DNA of 64,000 bases, from NCBI RefSeq assembly GCF_032118995.1, contig NC_092669.1, positions 1,612,001-1,676,000 on the forward strand, read 5' to 3'. The notes beneath the pieces are model-generated. The model ran no database searches. It was given only the letters and a program-made list of their open reading frames with translations, and was not told the DNA's origin. The DNA comes from Asterias amurensis (lineage: Eukaryota > Echinodermata > Asteroidea > Forcipulatida > Asteriidae). Below, one piece after another: positions 1 through 11,102 of the stretch; the stretch's first letter is position 1, and every line of letters begins with the position of its first letter. The translations under genes and the position numbers were made by a program.

Positions 1-1723
1 ATTTGTATATCTGTTTATGATTAATGAATAAAACATTAAAGATACAGATACCAAAAAATCGCAGAAAGTGTTCGTGAAACAAACCACCGGAAAAAAAAAT
101 TCCCATTGAACCCAACTGAATCCCATGAACCCTTTCTTAAAACAATGCATTGAAGCCCCATTTTAAAAAATCAGTTGAAAATTTTCTGAAAATATTTTTT
201 CAGCTATGTATCTTAAAGGTGGGGAAGTCCCTTTTTTGTTAAGGTGACATCATTGTTTGGTGTGTTGAGCTAACGGTAATACCGCTATTTTGTTTCAAAG
301 TCAAACGTTTTCAACCATTACACAGTTTTCAACGTGAGTATGATGATAAGTTTAACAGTATTGTTGCCATTTGTACTTATAGGCTTGCTATAGTTAATGA
401 TGTATGTATATTAAAAACGACAATGAGAAAACTGAGTGATCCAAATGTTCCGCGGCCAGTTGGGTTATTGTTCAGTCCCAGTGCACACTCATGCTCTTTG
501 CTCATACAAAGGCAGTGCACTGGGATGGCTGATAATAGGGTTTAATGCGTAACGCAGTAAACCGATTTAACACCAGGAAATATGCATAATTATAGTCAGG
601 TTGCACAGTCGGGGCTATAAGCGATTGGGATTGTCAGGGCGCATTCAGACGTGGTTCCATTGTTCTTTTCAACCAACCAAAGCAATGCATTTGGGGAAAG
701 GGTGCTTGTCTTTCTGGGAACCGTCATTGAATATTCTGCCACCGAGGAGTTAAGATAGATTGTATAGTTTCGCAAAATTCCCTCCCTCCCTCCCTGGGGT
801 TAATGGAAGGGTCAGGGTATTACGGAATACGTGGTACAGATTGATATGACTGATAATCTTACAACTTACACTTAAAGCGGTAAGTTTAGGTTGTTCCTAT
901 AAACAAGAAGCTAATAGGCATTGTAGCCTGTGAGGAAGTGGTAAATTAATTTATGTGAATTGATATGGATAAATATGGTGGTAATAAAATGATGTGATTG
1001 TATATAAAGAAGTAGATTAATTTGGTACCTTCTTGGCAACTCGCTGGAAGTGGGAACCTCATTGACCCGGAGTTTTCTCCAGTCAATGAGTGCATTTATA
1101 ATTATAATAATTGTAATTAGTCTGGTACCTTCTTTGGCAAATCGCCGAGAAGTGGGAACCTTTGCGGATTGGAAATTTACCGTTCGCAAAGTGAGGGATT
1201 GGGACCCTTTGCGAATTGGTCGCAAAGTGTATTATAATGGGAACTGGTATACTTCTTTATGAGTGTGGATATCACTGGATGGAATTAAATAAAGGGAAAT
1301 CCCTTATATTATTATGAATTGGCGTTTTACCACCGAATTCAGAGTACGGAATAAATTAACTCTTGGCAGAGTTCACTACAACAACAAATCCTCGTGTCTG
1401 TGTATATTTGTCAGGTGGTAACATACGTGTGCGTGTATACACATGCGCATATACCATTCATCTAACCTTATGACCCCCGGTCGATCGATTCGACTATCAG
1501 TATTATTGTGGCTCTTCTATTAAACAGCCAAGGAAGGATGATCTCAAATATATAGATATTACAGTTTTCTAATAGCTGGGGTCCATAGGAAACATAAAAA
1601 AAAAAAACAACGAGTCTTTTACCTCGCGTTAAAACTTGGTAAAAATGGTTTTTCTCCAGAACGCTCCAAGCCAAATTTCTGAAAAAGGCGGGGTAAAACG
1701 AACCACTCAATCATGACGCGTAA
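1..1723. other. Intergenic stretch, no gene recognised
   Basis: No coding exon is supported here. A direct repeat of about 37 bp (GGTACCTTCTT..GGCAA..TCGC..AAGTGGGAACCT) occurs at about 1024-1060 and again at 1120-1160. Short open frames overlapping it on both strands look like by-products of that duplication. The rest is AT-rich unique-looking sequence. Confidence 0.5.
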
Positions 1724-2023
1724 CGTCATCGGTGGCTAAATTATGGAACCTGCACACCGTCGAACACCTCCAGTAGTACTGAATGGGAAGAAAACAGCGT
1801 TCTGTCCGAGGATGTAGAGTACTCCAGTGACTCTAGATCTTTAAGCTCCTCGGAAGAAGTACTCAGGGCCGATGGAAACGACTTGGAGGATCTTGAAGTG
1901 CCCGGAGGTGCCGGTCCAGCGTTGGTTGTTCGCGGTGCCGTACCATACCGGTACGAGCCAGCTGAAGCTGGGGAACTGCAGGAAGGACATCCGCGAAAAT
2001 GTGACCCGTCTCAGGAACACTGA
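1724..2023 (+). pseudogene. P2X7-like zinc-binding-domain protein fragment (N-terminal part) or exon
   Basis: An open frame of 99 codons runs from the stop at 1721-1723 to a TGA at 2021-2023, with no ATG in frame at its start. The product is acidic and serine-rich (VLSEDVEYSSDSRSLSSSEE), followed by GAVPYRYEPAEA. The short PYxxEP motif after an acidic low-complexity stretch is typical of invertebrate proteins related to the P2X7 receptor cytoplasmic zinc-binding domain, where it precedes the Cys-rich core. The Cys-rich core does not follow: the frame ends soon after RKCDP. It is therefore either an exon whose partners lie outside view or a broken copy. The assignment rests on a short motif only. 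No splice site was convincing enough to fix its edges. Confidence 0.35.
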
Positions 2024-2236
2024 GCGCTATGTGATGTGGTCACACATTAACATTAACATGACATGAAGTACATTTTTAACATTATTATTATTCCTATTAA
2101 ATTATTTTATCCCATGTTGTTCCGGTTCCCCATTGATTGACTTTATGGAATAAACATAAAAATAAAGCCCATACATGCCCAATTGAAATGTAGCCCATCC
2201 AACAACCTATAATTCATTCTGAAAAGTTATTTTTTA

Positions 2237-3115
2237 CATCAGTGGACACTATTGGTATTTACTCAAAATAATTATTAGCATAAAACCTTACTTGGTAACG
2301 AGTAATGGGCAGAGGTTGATAGTATACAAATATTGACTGCTTCGAGTGCTATGGTTAAAACTATGACTCCCGAGGTGATCCCCGGAGCGTTCTATTTTCC
2401 CGAGGCGAAGCCGAGGGAAAATAGAACGCTCCGGGGATCACCGAGGGAGTCATAGTTTTTAACCATTGCACGAGTAAAAGCAGTCAATATTTATTTTATA
2501 ACACCCCAAACATTTCTAAATACTGTACTATAATTATTAAGTTACAGACCTGAATGCTACAATCCACGGACGGCGCTAATACAGATTGCAAACACTTTTA
2601 CTTACTGTGTTGCATGTAGTGTCGTGCAATCCGAAGTGGTTACAGACTATTAGTTTATCATCCTCGTACACGCAACGGACGTCTGGGTACTGCACGCCGT
2701 GTGCTAGTCTTCGGACTAGCGCATGGCAAACCGACGCACTATCACACGGCCGTCGTCTAGCAAAACTAAGACATGTCATGTGACGCGCACTAAACCAATG
2801 AGCAGGCAGAATACTTGCAAGGGGTGTTATAATATAAAACATTGTGAGAAATGGCTCCCTCTAAAGTAACGTAGTTTTCGAGAAAGAAGTAATTCTCCAT
2901 GTATTTGATTTCGAGACCTCAGGTCTCAAAATCAAGCATCTGAAAGAACATAATTTCGTGTGACAAGGGTGTTTTTTTATTTCATTATTATCTCGCAACT
3001 TCGACAACCAATTGAGCTCAAATTTTCACAGGTTTGTTATTTTATGCATATGTTGAGAAACACCAAGTGAGAAGACTGGTCTTTGACAGTTACCAATAGT
3101 GTCCACTGTCTTTAA
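2237..3115 (-). mobile_element. TTAA inverted-repeat element family 1, copy with nested insertion
   Basis: The outer sequence is the commonest short element in the window: the left end reads CAGTGGACACTATTGG, the right end is its inverse CCAATAGTGTCCACTG, and TTAA is at 3112-3115. The copy is split near 2325 by about 510 bp of foreign DNA ending near 2832. Intact copies run directly from GATAGTATA to AAACATTG at this point, so the insertion site is unambiguous, with TATA on both sides. No coding capacity is seen; this is a non-autonomous element. Confidence 0.8.
2325..2832. mobile_element. Composite hairpin element inserted into family 1 copy
   Basis: Two inverted-repeat structures lie side by side. 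The segment 2328-2492 is a near-perfect palindrome (about 75-bp arms; the centre is GAGGCGAAGCCGA around 2400). The segment 2496-2832 is bounded by TTATAACACCCC and its inverse GGGGTGTTATAA. The whole block is flanked by TATA copies, suggesting one insertion event followed by, or carrying, a second one. No open frame of note. Confidence 0.65.
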
Positions 3116-4096
3116 TTAAATATAAATCTGTGACTCATGGTTTTCTGTCAAACCAGTACACATGTCCATGGACATTGTTTACATCAAATATTGGATAGAA
3201 GGTTCAATGTTCAGTGTGCCTACACACAATCAAGTTTACACCTTGATATCCCACTAAAACCTCAACAGCGGGGTTTTTGAAAAAGGTGAAATTAAATTTT
3301 CATTTTGAAAAACCAACAACTGAAACTTTGTGATGTAATTTCTCTTCATGTATAACAAAATGTTCAAAAATAAACCACCTGTTGGCTTTTGCTGATGTGA
3401 CCAAGACTCAAGATCATCCACTTCCTGATGACTCGCCCGATCGTCGCACACGTGTGTGTGTGTTTACCTCTGCCATGTCTTTGACCCGTCGACCGTCGTG
3501 ATTTTTAGCCGCCGCTCACGTCACAGGGGTATTACGTAATCATTATCATTCATAAGTAGATTTTGACTCTCGGCTGAAAAAGCCGCGCGGCCGGGTGCAT
3601 TTTTGACTCTAGTTATTTATTACTAAATGCAAATTTTGAGAGTAAAATTTTTTTTAACCGGTATCTACGATGTCTATTTGGCCATAAAAAGGTAATAGTT
3701 GAAATGTTGAGATCATCCTTTATTGGCTGTTTAAAATCCAGTGCAGTAATGGCATTCATAGCTACAAAAAGGGGCTGAATCGCAATGTTCTTCTGCCTTG
3801 GTTGAACACAAAAAACACTTTCCCATTATCCAATGGTGCTCTGAAGACGTTGCGTCATCCGTGCAGTTGTCCCCACTAAACGGTTTGAAGGCAATGGGCA
3901 CGTTCGGTAGTCAAAGACCAGTCTTCTCACTTGCGTGTGAGACCCCAGACTATTATGTTTTACTATGAGTATAGTAAAAAAAAAATGAGTGGATAAGCAA
4001 AAAAAGACTCTCAGAATGTATGTATTTTTGTATTTTCAGCTTTTAGAGGTGTGCTCCTCCCACTCGACTAAGTTCAAAATCCGCTTTTCCCGAATA

Positions 4097-7000
4097 ATGG
4101 CATTTTTGAAAATTTGTCAGTGGTGTGTTCTGACTGTCTCTGTCACGCTCGCCATCACAATGGATGAAGAGCCTCTGACCGTCACATGTCAGAACATACG
4201 TCATGACAAAATACTCGGCGATCTTGACAGTGGAGAGGGTAGCAACATGTCTCTTGAGAGTTGCACAATAATTACGCAATCCAGCTACTCGTCAGACAGC
4301 ATACACGAAATGTGTTGTCAACACTGCCATAGTTGCTCTTTGCCTGGAACTGAAGAAGGGCAGTGGAAGGGAAAGACTGTTTCGAGAACCGTGAAATTGA
4401 ATTCGACGAAGCTATACGAGCGAAAGAAAAGACAAGGTAACTAATTATACAACCACCGGTTCACCTTCATGACCCCCGACATACAGCCACGGGTTTACTT
4501 TTAATCCCCGGGTTCAGAGTTGACCCGGGGATTATATTTCGATGAGCCTAGTGTGATCTTAAGATGTGTAGCAAACCATAGAGAACCTTCTCTCTGATCA
4601 AACCTTAATTGCAGTGCGAAGACTGATTTCTGATACAAATCACTGTAGTCACATTGACAGCACAGTAATCATCTCAAGCGCGAGGAGGGACTTGCAACGC
4701 ACCAGTGACACGTTGTATGCACATGCTGACAAACGTTTTCAATATGTAAAAGAAAATGTTTTTTGTACTTTCATTACAATAAATATTTCTATCGAAGTAT
4801 TTTTAAAATGTCCAGGTATCACCTGAGTTAACTTAATAAGCTTATAAGTTTGCTTAATCAATTAAGTTTCACAATTTTCTACCATTAAAAATATTGACAT
4901 ACTTTTTTTTTGCACACAAAGGATGCTAGCTGCCTGACTGCCTCCCCCTCCATATCAAATGACCCCTCTTGATTGACACCCCCTCTAGGTACTATGGTTA
5001 AGCCAAAAACAATAATTATTTTAATTGTGTCATCAAGTGCTGACGGTGGCCTTCCCTGCTGGGTTTTATGACAATTCTTTGTACTTTAATTGTTTTGTGA
5101 AATCGATCCCGAAATCGATATACACCGAGCGATGTGTGTCGCACTGCTCTAGAATTGCAAAGGTCGTGGGTTCGAATCCCACCCGAGTAATATGCCTGTG
5201 ATTTTTGTCCACATGACTCGGGAAAGTACCGAGTATACAGTGCTACACACATCGGTGTATGGGTAAAAACCTAAAAAAAAAACATCAATTATTGTTGATC
5301 GACAGAAGGTGCTGAGAGACCCTTACATACATCGGGTACCGAGCGGGTGCTTCAAGCAGGTCACACCTACCACTTACCATGTCCAGTTTTCTCTCCTGGT
5401 GACGTCATCAATGACATAGTTTGGTTCAAAGGGAGCAACTGCGACCCCAAAAAGCGACAGAAAATCCTGCAACACTACAACCCACCCGACGGTACATTGA
5501 TAACTCCGAGTCCACACTATCAGTTCACTGAGACCAATTACGGCTTGGTCATCGAGTCTGCTAACCTGACTGATTCAGATCGGTATTGGTGCAAAGCGCA
5601 CAAGGAACCCATCGGGGAATATGTGGAGGAATTCCTGGATTTAATTGTCTTAGGTGAGAAGATTCTTCCACAGACTGTGGCCCTTTTCGAAACCACGTCT
5701 TCGGCTTTGGATTCGGCTGCAAGCTCCGTTCTCTAATCTGAAGACCTGAGCACGTACGCAAAGTACGAAACGAGTCTGTGTTCATTACTTGGTGGAATTA
5801 CCGACCCCTTGAACTGACGTCACACACGGCTGACGTCACACAAGTCTTCCACTTTGTATTTCTCATTGCTTCAGTTAGAGACGATAGCTTTGTAACGAAT
5901 TTCTAATGGGAACGCTAGGTGGCACCAGACTTACCAGGTAAACTTCCACTGTTCACGTAGTTCTGAGCATGCGCACATTACCGAGAACAAATTATTTTAC
6001 CTGGTGAGTCTGCTGCCACCAAGCGTCCCAAAAGTCTCCCATTCAGTCCTTGTTTCATTTAAATATTGACCAAGAAGTGGCTAGTTTTGACCCGGACAGG
6101 GTAAATTCTCTCCTGCGACTTTTTAATAAAATGAAATGTCTAGTGAATTTCATTCTTGATGGTTGTGTTTTTTTCCCCCACTCGACAGGTACAAACTTCC
6201 CAATGCACAGATGGCCAGACACGGTCGAGGATATCGCCAAAATAACTTTGAATTTCGAAGAGGCTAAACTCGTCACGTGTCCAGTGATGTCACAAACCAG
6301 TTCAAGGCGAGATGACGTCACCGTTTACTGGTCACGCCTAAATACAGAAGACGGCCAAAGTATGGAGATTGTTTTCCCTGATGTCGTCGGAGTTGTGGCA
6401 GGTGGGGAGTACCGTATAGATGGTGACAATAATCTGGTGGTGGACAAGTTCAACGAAAGGGAAGAAATGTATTGTTGTCATGTGTTTCAAGAAGACACAG
6501 ATCCAAGACAAGGCTGTGTGAGAGTAGTATGGGGAGGTGAGAGTTTGTAACGTGAGGACGCTAGGTGGTAGTAGATTGTAGTTTTTCCCCTGACCATGCT
6601 CACATTCTTTTCGAACTAATTTTTTTTTCTTGCAGAGTATTATTTTAGACACGGCTTATAATTACCCGGGTCCAAAGGCACGGTATACAAATTGAAACTT
6701 CTTACCAAACCTGGCCTTTGTCTGCTTCACTTTTGGGTGTTCATTTTTGTGTGAAAGCTTTATCTGTCACGCTTAGTTTTTGCAGTTAAAAACTAATAGA
6801 CCTTTATCGTGGTGCAGCCATCTTGAATTTCTCCCATTGGTATCAATGTTACCAAACTGAGACTGGAAGAACAAAATAGTCTGGTTTCTATTTGCAAAAT
6901 TGGTTATTAGCATTCATTATTGTTATTCGATAATACGAGGAACATGGCCAAGATGGAGATAGCATGATAAAGGTCTATTCTGATCTTTGTTTACAGCAAC

Positions 7001-10000
7001 CCAAAAACCAAAATACCCTGTCATCTCGGCCTGTGTTGACGTCAAAACTCCAGAAGGCCAATGTGACGTCAGACTTGAGTCGGACCAAGATTTCTTTCAA
7101 CTGGATTGTTTAGTGAACAATGTATACCCTAGGCCTGACGTGAGCTGGTCACTGAAGGACTGCATTGGTACAAATGCTACGGGTTTCTCCACCTGTAACG
7201 ATTGGACGTACGATAATGTATCAATGACGTACAGTGCGATATCGAAGTTGTATTTACACAATTTACCATTGGAGTCCTTTTCGTGTAATTTCATTTGCAC
7301 GTCGCTTGGTGGCGCCATTCAAAATGGCGGGGAATCATCTTCTGTTAAAATATCACGTGAGTGTTGCTTGCTTCATATGTTTGTTTAGATCTTCCCGTCA
7401 AGGGAACTCGGTGAATTCTCACGTAGATATATGAATGCCAAGCTTGCAACAGCCTTCTCTCTCTTACAACCGTTGGTTTGACGTCTACGATTATGAATTG
7501 CACTACATCAAGAAATGGTGACTCAGTAGCTACATGACAATACATGTACTTATAATAGGTGTTAAATTTGCATCGGGGATAAAGAATATTAATTTTGGTT
7601 TTTACCCATACACCGATGTGTGTTAGCACTGTATACTCAGTACTTTCCCGAGTCCTAGAGGCAGTTCGAATCCTATGTTATATCGTTGCGGTACCCGCTG
7701 CCAAAACATAGGATTCGAACTGCCTCTAGCTACCGGGCATCTTCGGTAGTCTAGTTGGTAAGACACTGCTCTAGAATTGCAAGGGTCGTGGGTTCGAATC
7801 CCACCCGGGTAACATGCATGTGATATTTTTTCACAGGACTCGGGAAAGTACTGAGTATACAGTGCTAACACACATCGGTGTATGGGTAAAAACCAAAATT
7901 AAAATACATGTACTTGTTTTAGACATTGTGAAATCAGCGGTTAGCTTGGTAGGTATGATTCGAACCCACATCCTTGCGATTGCAATTCCTGCAGTCTATA
8001 CCATGCATTGCCTTACAATGCTTCATTGAATTCTTAACTTAAAATCTCTGTTTCATTTATATGCACAAACAAATCAAACTATGTGTACAGCAAGATTGAT
8101 TCAATCTAATGTTTCATATCACTTTAAAAATGTTTCCTCTAATGCAATACGTTTTTTATTTTCTCAGGTGCCGAAGAAATCAAGTCCAGCTGCAACTATG
8201 CTCTCCTCTTTATAATGACAAGCATCTTTGTGACTGTGTTGATCATTTTGGTCATCAGACTTTGTTTAGCTTTTCCAAGAAGTCGGGGTTTTATCATGAA
8301 ACACGTCAGTGATATGGGAACTTTTAGTTGCCTCGTGGACGATGAAGAGACGCCCACACGGAGTAAAGAATTAAAGCTTACAGGTATTAACAGCTCTCTT
8401 GAAGGCACACGTTGCCTTGGGTTAAGCGCTTTCGGCAAATAAAAAAAAGTTTGTTATGAAATAAATATCATTATAGTTATTGAGGGTTTTTGTTTTTACA
8501 CCAAAATATTTGACTATTAATAAAACTTGTTGACGAATTTTATCAAAAGTAATTTTTTTTTTAATTAGTTGCTATGTTTTATGTATTTTCATTTTAAGAA
8601 TTGACACATTTGGAAAGCTCACCGATGATCGTTAAAGGAAGTGAAGGCGATGCCAACACCAAAGGTAGACTTTTATTCATTGCAATAAATCCCCATTGAT
8701 ATTACAGTCTTTTATTTATACACTTTCTGTCACTTTTTGTAAGTTTCGTTTTGAAGAATACAAAATAAAAATGGGCGTTAATATTAACATGCTATATGTA
8801 AATCAGGATGACGCTCTTGGCGCGAATGTGATTTGAAAAAAGAGATGCAATGAATTACACACAAACTAATATCGCAATTTCCAGGTTTGAACTGGTAATA
8901 ATAAAAGTGGCTTCTTATTTGGCATTCAAATCCGTCACCCAGTGACGCTCAAGGCGCTTTAACGTTCAGTAGTTACCTCACAAAGGTGATTGCACGGGGC
9001 TACGCTTGACGTACAAGACCTACTCATTTTATCATAGTACGTATTAATGGTTTACGAGATGTGGTGACGCAATATGCAGCCAATCAAACCTGGAACACCG
9101 GGGCGAACCACTATAAGTAAACTGCCTTATTTTACGTGCGTTACACAGCACACGGGACCAACGGCTTTACGTTCCAGCCGAAGGACGAAACAGTCATGGT
9201 CTTAAAAGACTTGAACCCAAACACACCATAGCTTGCGTCCGTTGCTCTCATCCGTTCGGCCACGATACGTCACAAACTGAATTTTGGAATGTAAATGTTT
9301 GCTTTCAATGTAAAAAGTCTGTTCCAAAATGACGGGCCAGATGTTGAGAGCGATCGGCCTCATCACTAAGAGTACCTCGTGAATGTGTATAGGAGATGGG
9401 TGTTAGCAGAGCCAAGTTGTTTTGGGGATGGTTCGTAGATACGTTTAAGTCCATGGATACATCATGAATGTTTTTGTTTGTAGATATCAAAATGCGAGAG
9501 AATAACCAAGAAATAACCTTTTCTCGTTTCCGTTTTTCATAACAGAGCCTGTGTGTCTTATTAGCCGAACGAACCACAACATCATTTTTACAGGTTTGTT
9601 TGTTTGTTGGGGTGTTTGTTTGTTTGGGGTGTTGAGGTTGTTAGGTCTGTTTTTTTTTTTTTTTTTTTTTTTGGGGGGGGGGTCGGTGCTGGGGTGTTTG
9701 TTTGCAGTTTTGATTTTTTGTTTGTCATGTGTTTACTTGGTTGGGAGTAGAGATTACCCAGTGAGCATTATGAGGTTCATAATGGTGATATTTCGTGACG
9801 CTAAGGCCATGTTCTTCCCCCTTTTTCAGACAACACATACAACTGGGTCTCACTTGGGGAGCTTGTCACCAATTCGTCCAATCGTGTTGACACCAAAAGT
9901 GGATTCAAGTACATCCTTCACGTCATACCGTCACCAATCCAAGATGGCGGATTGGTTATCATAGACTCCGTCGCCATGCATCAGTTTACTTCGGAATATC

Positions 10001-10773
10001 ATTACAAATATGTGAACTTGTATAAACAGGTACCGGCCAATTATCTTTGCGTCACCTATTCCACAACAAATAAGCTTATTTTTGGACTGAAAATGGGTAA
10101 ACTTAAGATTTTTGATCCTGATAAAGCTGAATTAAGCACTTTTGCATCAGTATTGCCGGTTGGGCAAGCTGAGGTTAAGCTTGACGATATCTCAGTGGAC
10201 TGCAATGGGTTTGTATTTGCCGCTGACTCTAAAGGGAAAGCGATCTCGATGTTCGATCCCGAGGGAGTGTACATTAACCGAGTAGAGATCAACATCGTAC
10301 CCAAATTCATCTTCGCTCACACAACTGAAGAGATGAAGGTTGATATTTTTGTGAGCTCCGAGTCTAAAGTTGAGATGTACGGTTGCGACAGAAAGCCCCA
10401 TTATCCATACCGAGCAACGATGGGGGCTCCCAAATACATCGTAGACGACAAAATGGCAGATGCAGAAAGCTTCTGCTCGGGTGGGATCACCGTACGCGAT
10501 GACAACCTCTTCTTGTTGAACAGACTAACCGACGACAAGAACGTGCAGGTTCTACAACGTAAACAGACCGGCGGGGACGAGGAACACAAGTTCATTGTCG
10601 CCGTCTCTGATGAGGACGAGGCTGATACGGTGACGTCAAGTGGCATCAAGGGAATTGCTTTTGCCAAAAGAGGTGAAATGGTTTTTGTCTATTTTGACAA
10701 TGCTGTTTACATCTTTGAGAAGACCAAAAAAGATTCTGCCGAGCATAAAATTGATGAAACAGCTGCGATTTAA
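4097..10773 (+). CDS. Ig-domain single-pass receptor with cytoplasmic NHL-like beta-propeller (7 exons)
   Basis: Exons (all GT-AG, every intron phase 1): 4097-4436, 5306-5653, 6189-6536, 6997-7356, 8168-8383, 8599-8664, 9830-10773; joined length 2622 nt, 873 residues. The ATG at 4097 was chosen because it opens a signal peptide (MAFLKICQWCVLTVSVTLA); an acceptor-like site at about 4039 suggests a non-coding exon start. Residues 20-113 form a Cys-rich, unrecognised module ending in RKKR. Exons 2, 3 and 4 each encode one Ig-like domain with Cys, Trp and a late Cys (for example DSDRYWC). Exon 5 encodes a membrane helix at about residues 475-497, exon 6 a short linker, and exon 7 about 314 cytoplasmic residues folding, by inspection, as about six NHL-like blades. 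There is no TIR, kinase or death domain. The ectodomain loosely recalls IL-1-receptor-type three-Ig chains (inference). The function is unknown; it is probably a surface receptor or adhesion molecule. No transcript is seen, so the joining of exon 7 rests on splice sites and frame. Confidence 0.75.
5086..5282 (+). mobile_element. tRNA-derived SINE with inverted arm, copy A
   Basis: The tRNA-like part contains box B GGTTCGAATCCCACCC near 5168-5185 and the phrase TGCTCTAGAATTGCAA upstream. It is followed by the family tail ending CATCGGTGTATGGGTAAAAACC and an A-rich end near 5272-5282. It lies in intron 1 of the Ig receptor gene, 24 bp before the exon 2 acceptor. The 5' part is degenerate compared with the copies at 7563 and 43551. 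Confidence 0.65.
5905..6043. mobile_element. Short hairpin element (GGGAACGCTAGGTGGCA family)
   Basis: Inverted ends AATGGGAACGCTAGGTGGCA and TGCCACCAAGCGTCCC with inner arms ACCAGGTAAA and TTTACCTGGT give a ~139-bp fold-back. Single-ended fragments with GACGCTAGGTGG occur at about 6555 and 23830. Lies in intron 2 of the Ig receptor gene. Confidence 0.6.
6795..6979. mobile_element. Short inverted-repeat element (AATAGACCTTTATC family)
   Basis: Left end AATAGACCTTTATCGTGG and right end ATGATAAAGGTCTATT form inverted repeats; the inner parts GCCATCTTGAA and CCAAGATGGA continue the pairing. It lies in intron 3 of the Ig receptor gene, its right end 18 bp before exon 4. A relative with one end missing is at about 12935-13075, and a small piece at 54480-54525. 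Confidence 0.65.
7563..7905 (+). mobile_element. tRNA-derived SINE with inverted arms, copy B
   Basis: The unit is left arm (7590-7652), a perfect ~25-bp hairpin at about 7654-7730, a tRNA-like body (7736-7812) and a right arm (7832-7903) that is the inverse of the left arm (GTTTTTACCCATACACCGAT against ATCGGTGTATGGGTAAAAAC). The tRNA-like body has a D arm GTCTAGTTGGTAAGAC and a perfect T arm around GGGTTCGAATCCC. Because the left arm is shared with the copy at 43551, it belongs to the family and is not a chance neighbour. Located in intron 4 of the Ig receptor gene. Confidence 0.7.
9100..9195. repeat. Dispersed repeat fragment (GGGACCAACGGCTTTACG family)
   Basis: The segment with CACACGGGACCAACGGCTTT and CCGAAGGACGAA recurs at 29305-29395 with about 85% match. 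Both lack coding sequence. It resembles the kind of conserved internal domain seen in invertebrate SINEs, but I cannot name the family. Confidence 0.5.
9590..9720 (+). repeat. T/G-rich simple sequence in intron 6
   Basis: GTTTGTTTG repeats, then a run of about 22 T followed by about 9 G. An apparent open frame through this tract is low-complexity only. Confidence 0.7.
9830..10773 (+). CDS. Terminal exon: NHL-like beta-propeller domain of the Ig receptor
   Basis: The exon follows a pyrimidine-rich acceptor (TTCTTCCCCCTTTTTCAG). It is open from its first base, and its first in-frame ATG lies about 145 nt in, which argues that it is an internal or terminal exon and not the start of a separate gene. 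The upstream exon ends in phase 1 and this one enters in phase 1 (GAC codon). Blade-like repeats include DISVDCNGFVFAADSKGK followed by ISMFDPEG (about residues 679-706), close to the NHL consensus of ..VDxxGxxxxxDxxxxxIxxFdpeG. Other blades end in KLKIFDPD and AVYIFEKT. NHL propellers usually occur in TRIM ubiquitin ligases, PAL and cytosolic scaffolds. Here the domain would sit directly behind a membrane helix. Confidence 0.7.
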
Positions 10774-10778
10774 ATAAA
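10773..10778 (+). terminator. Polyadenylation signal AATAAA overlapping the stop codon
   Basis: The stop codon TAA (10771-10773) runs straight into AATAAA, so a transcript using this signal would have a 3' untranslated region of only about 20-30 nt. A T/G-rich stretch (AGGTGAGGTTTGTGG) follows at 10791-10805, as expected of a downstream element. No other AATAAA was noticed in the next few hundred bases. Confidence 0.5.
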
Positions 10779-11102
10779 ACAATATGTTTAGGTGAGGTTT
10801 GTGGTAGCAGCATGTGTACAGTCTCTTTTGAGTTGGTTCTGATCTGAAAAGAACCGGTGGCGGTTGACAACGTTTTGATCAGTAGGCATTTATGTGCTCT
10901 GATGATACGAAAGTTTGTTTAATTGTTGTTAAATAATTTGAGATGACAATACAATGTACGATATGATAACATTAATCGTAACAACAGTTTGTTCAATTCT
11001 TACAGGTGTTTTGTTTTAGTAGTCACTATTTCTTTAATCATATTTAAATGCCATGTATAAGCAGAAATTTATATATATATTTTACATACTGCACCATGCA
11101 AG

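Noticed and set aside
9551-9964. Hydrophobic frame with poly-Phe
   Set aside because: Low-complexity translation of the T/G tract in intron 6; the true exon begins at 9830 in another frame.
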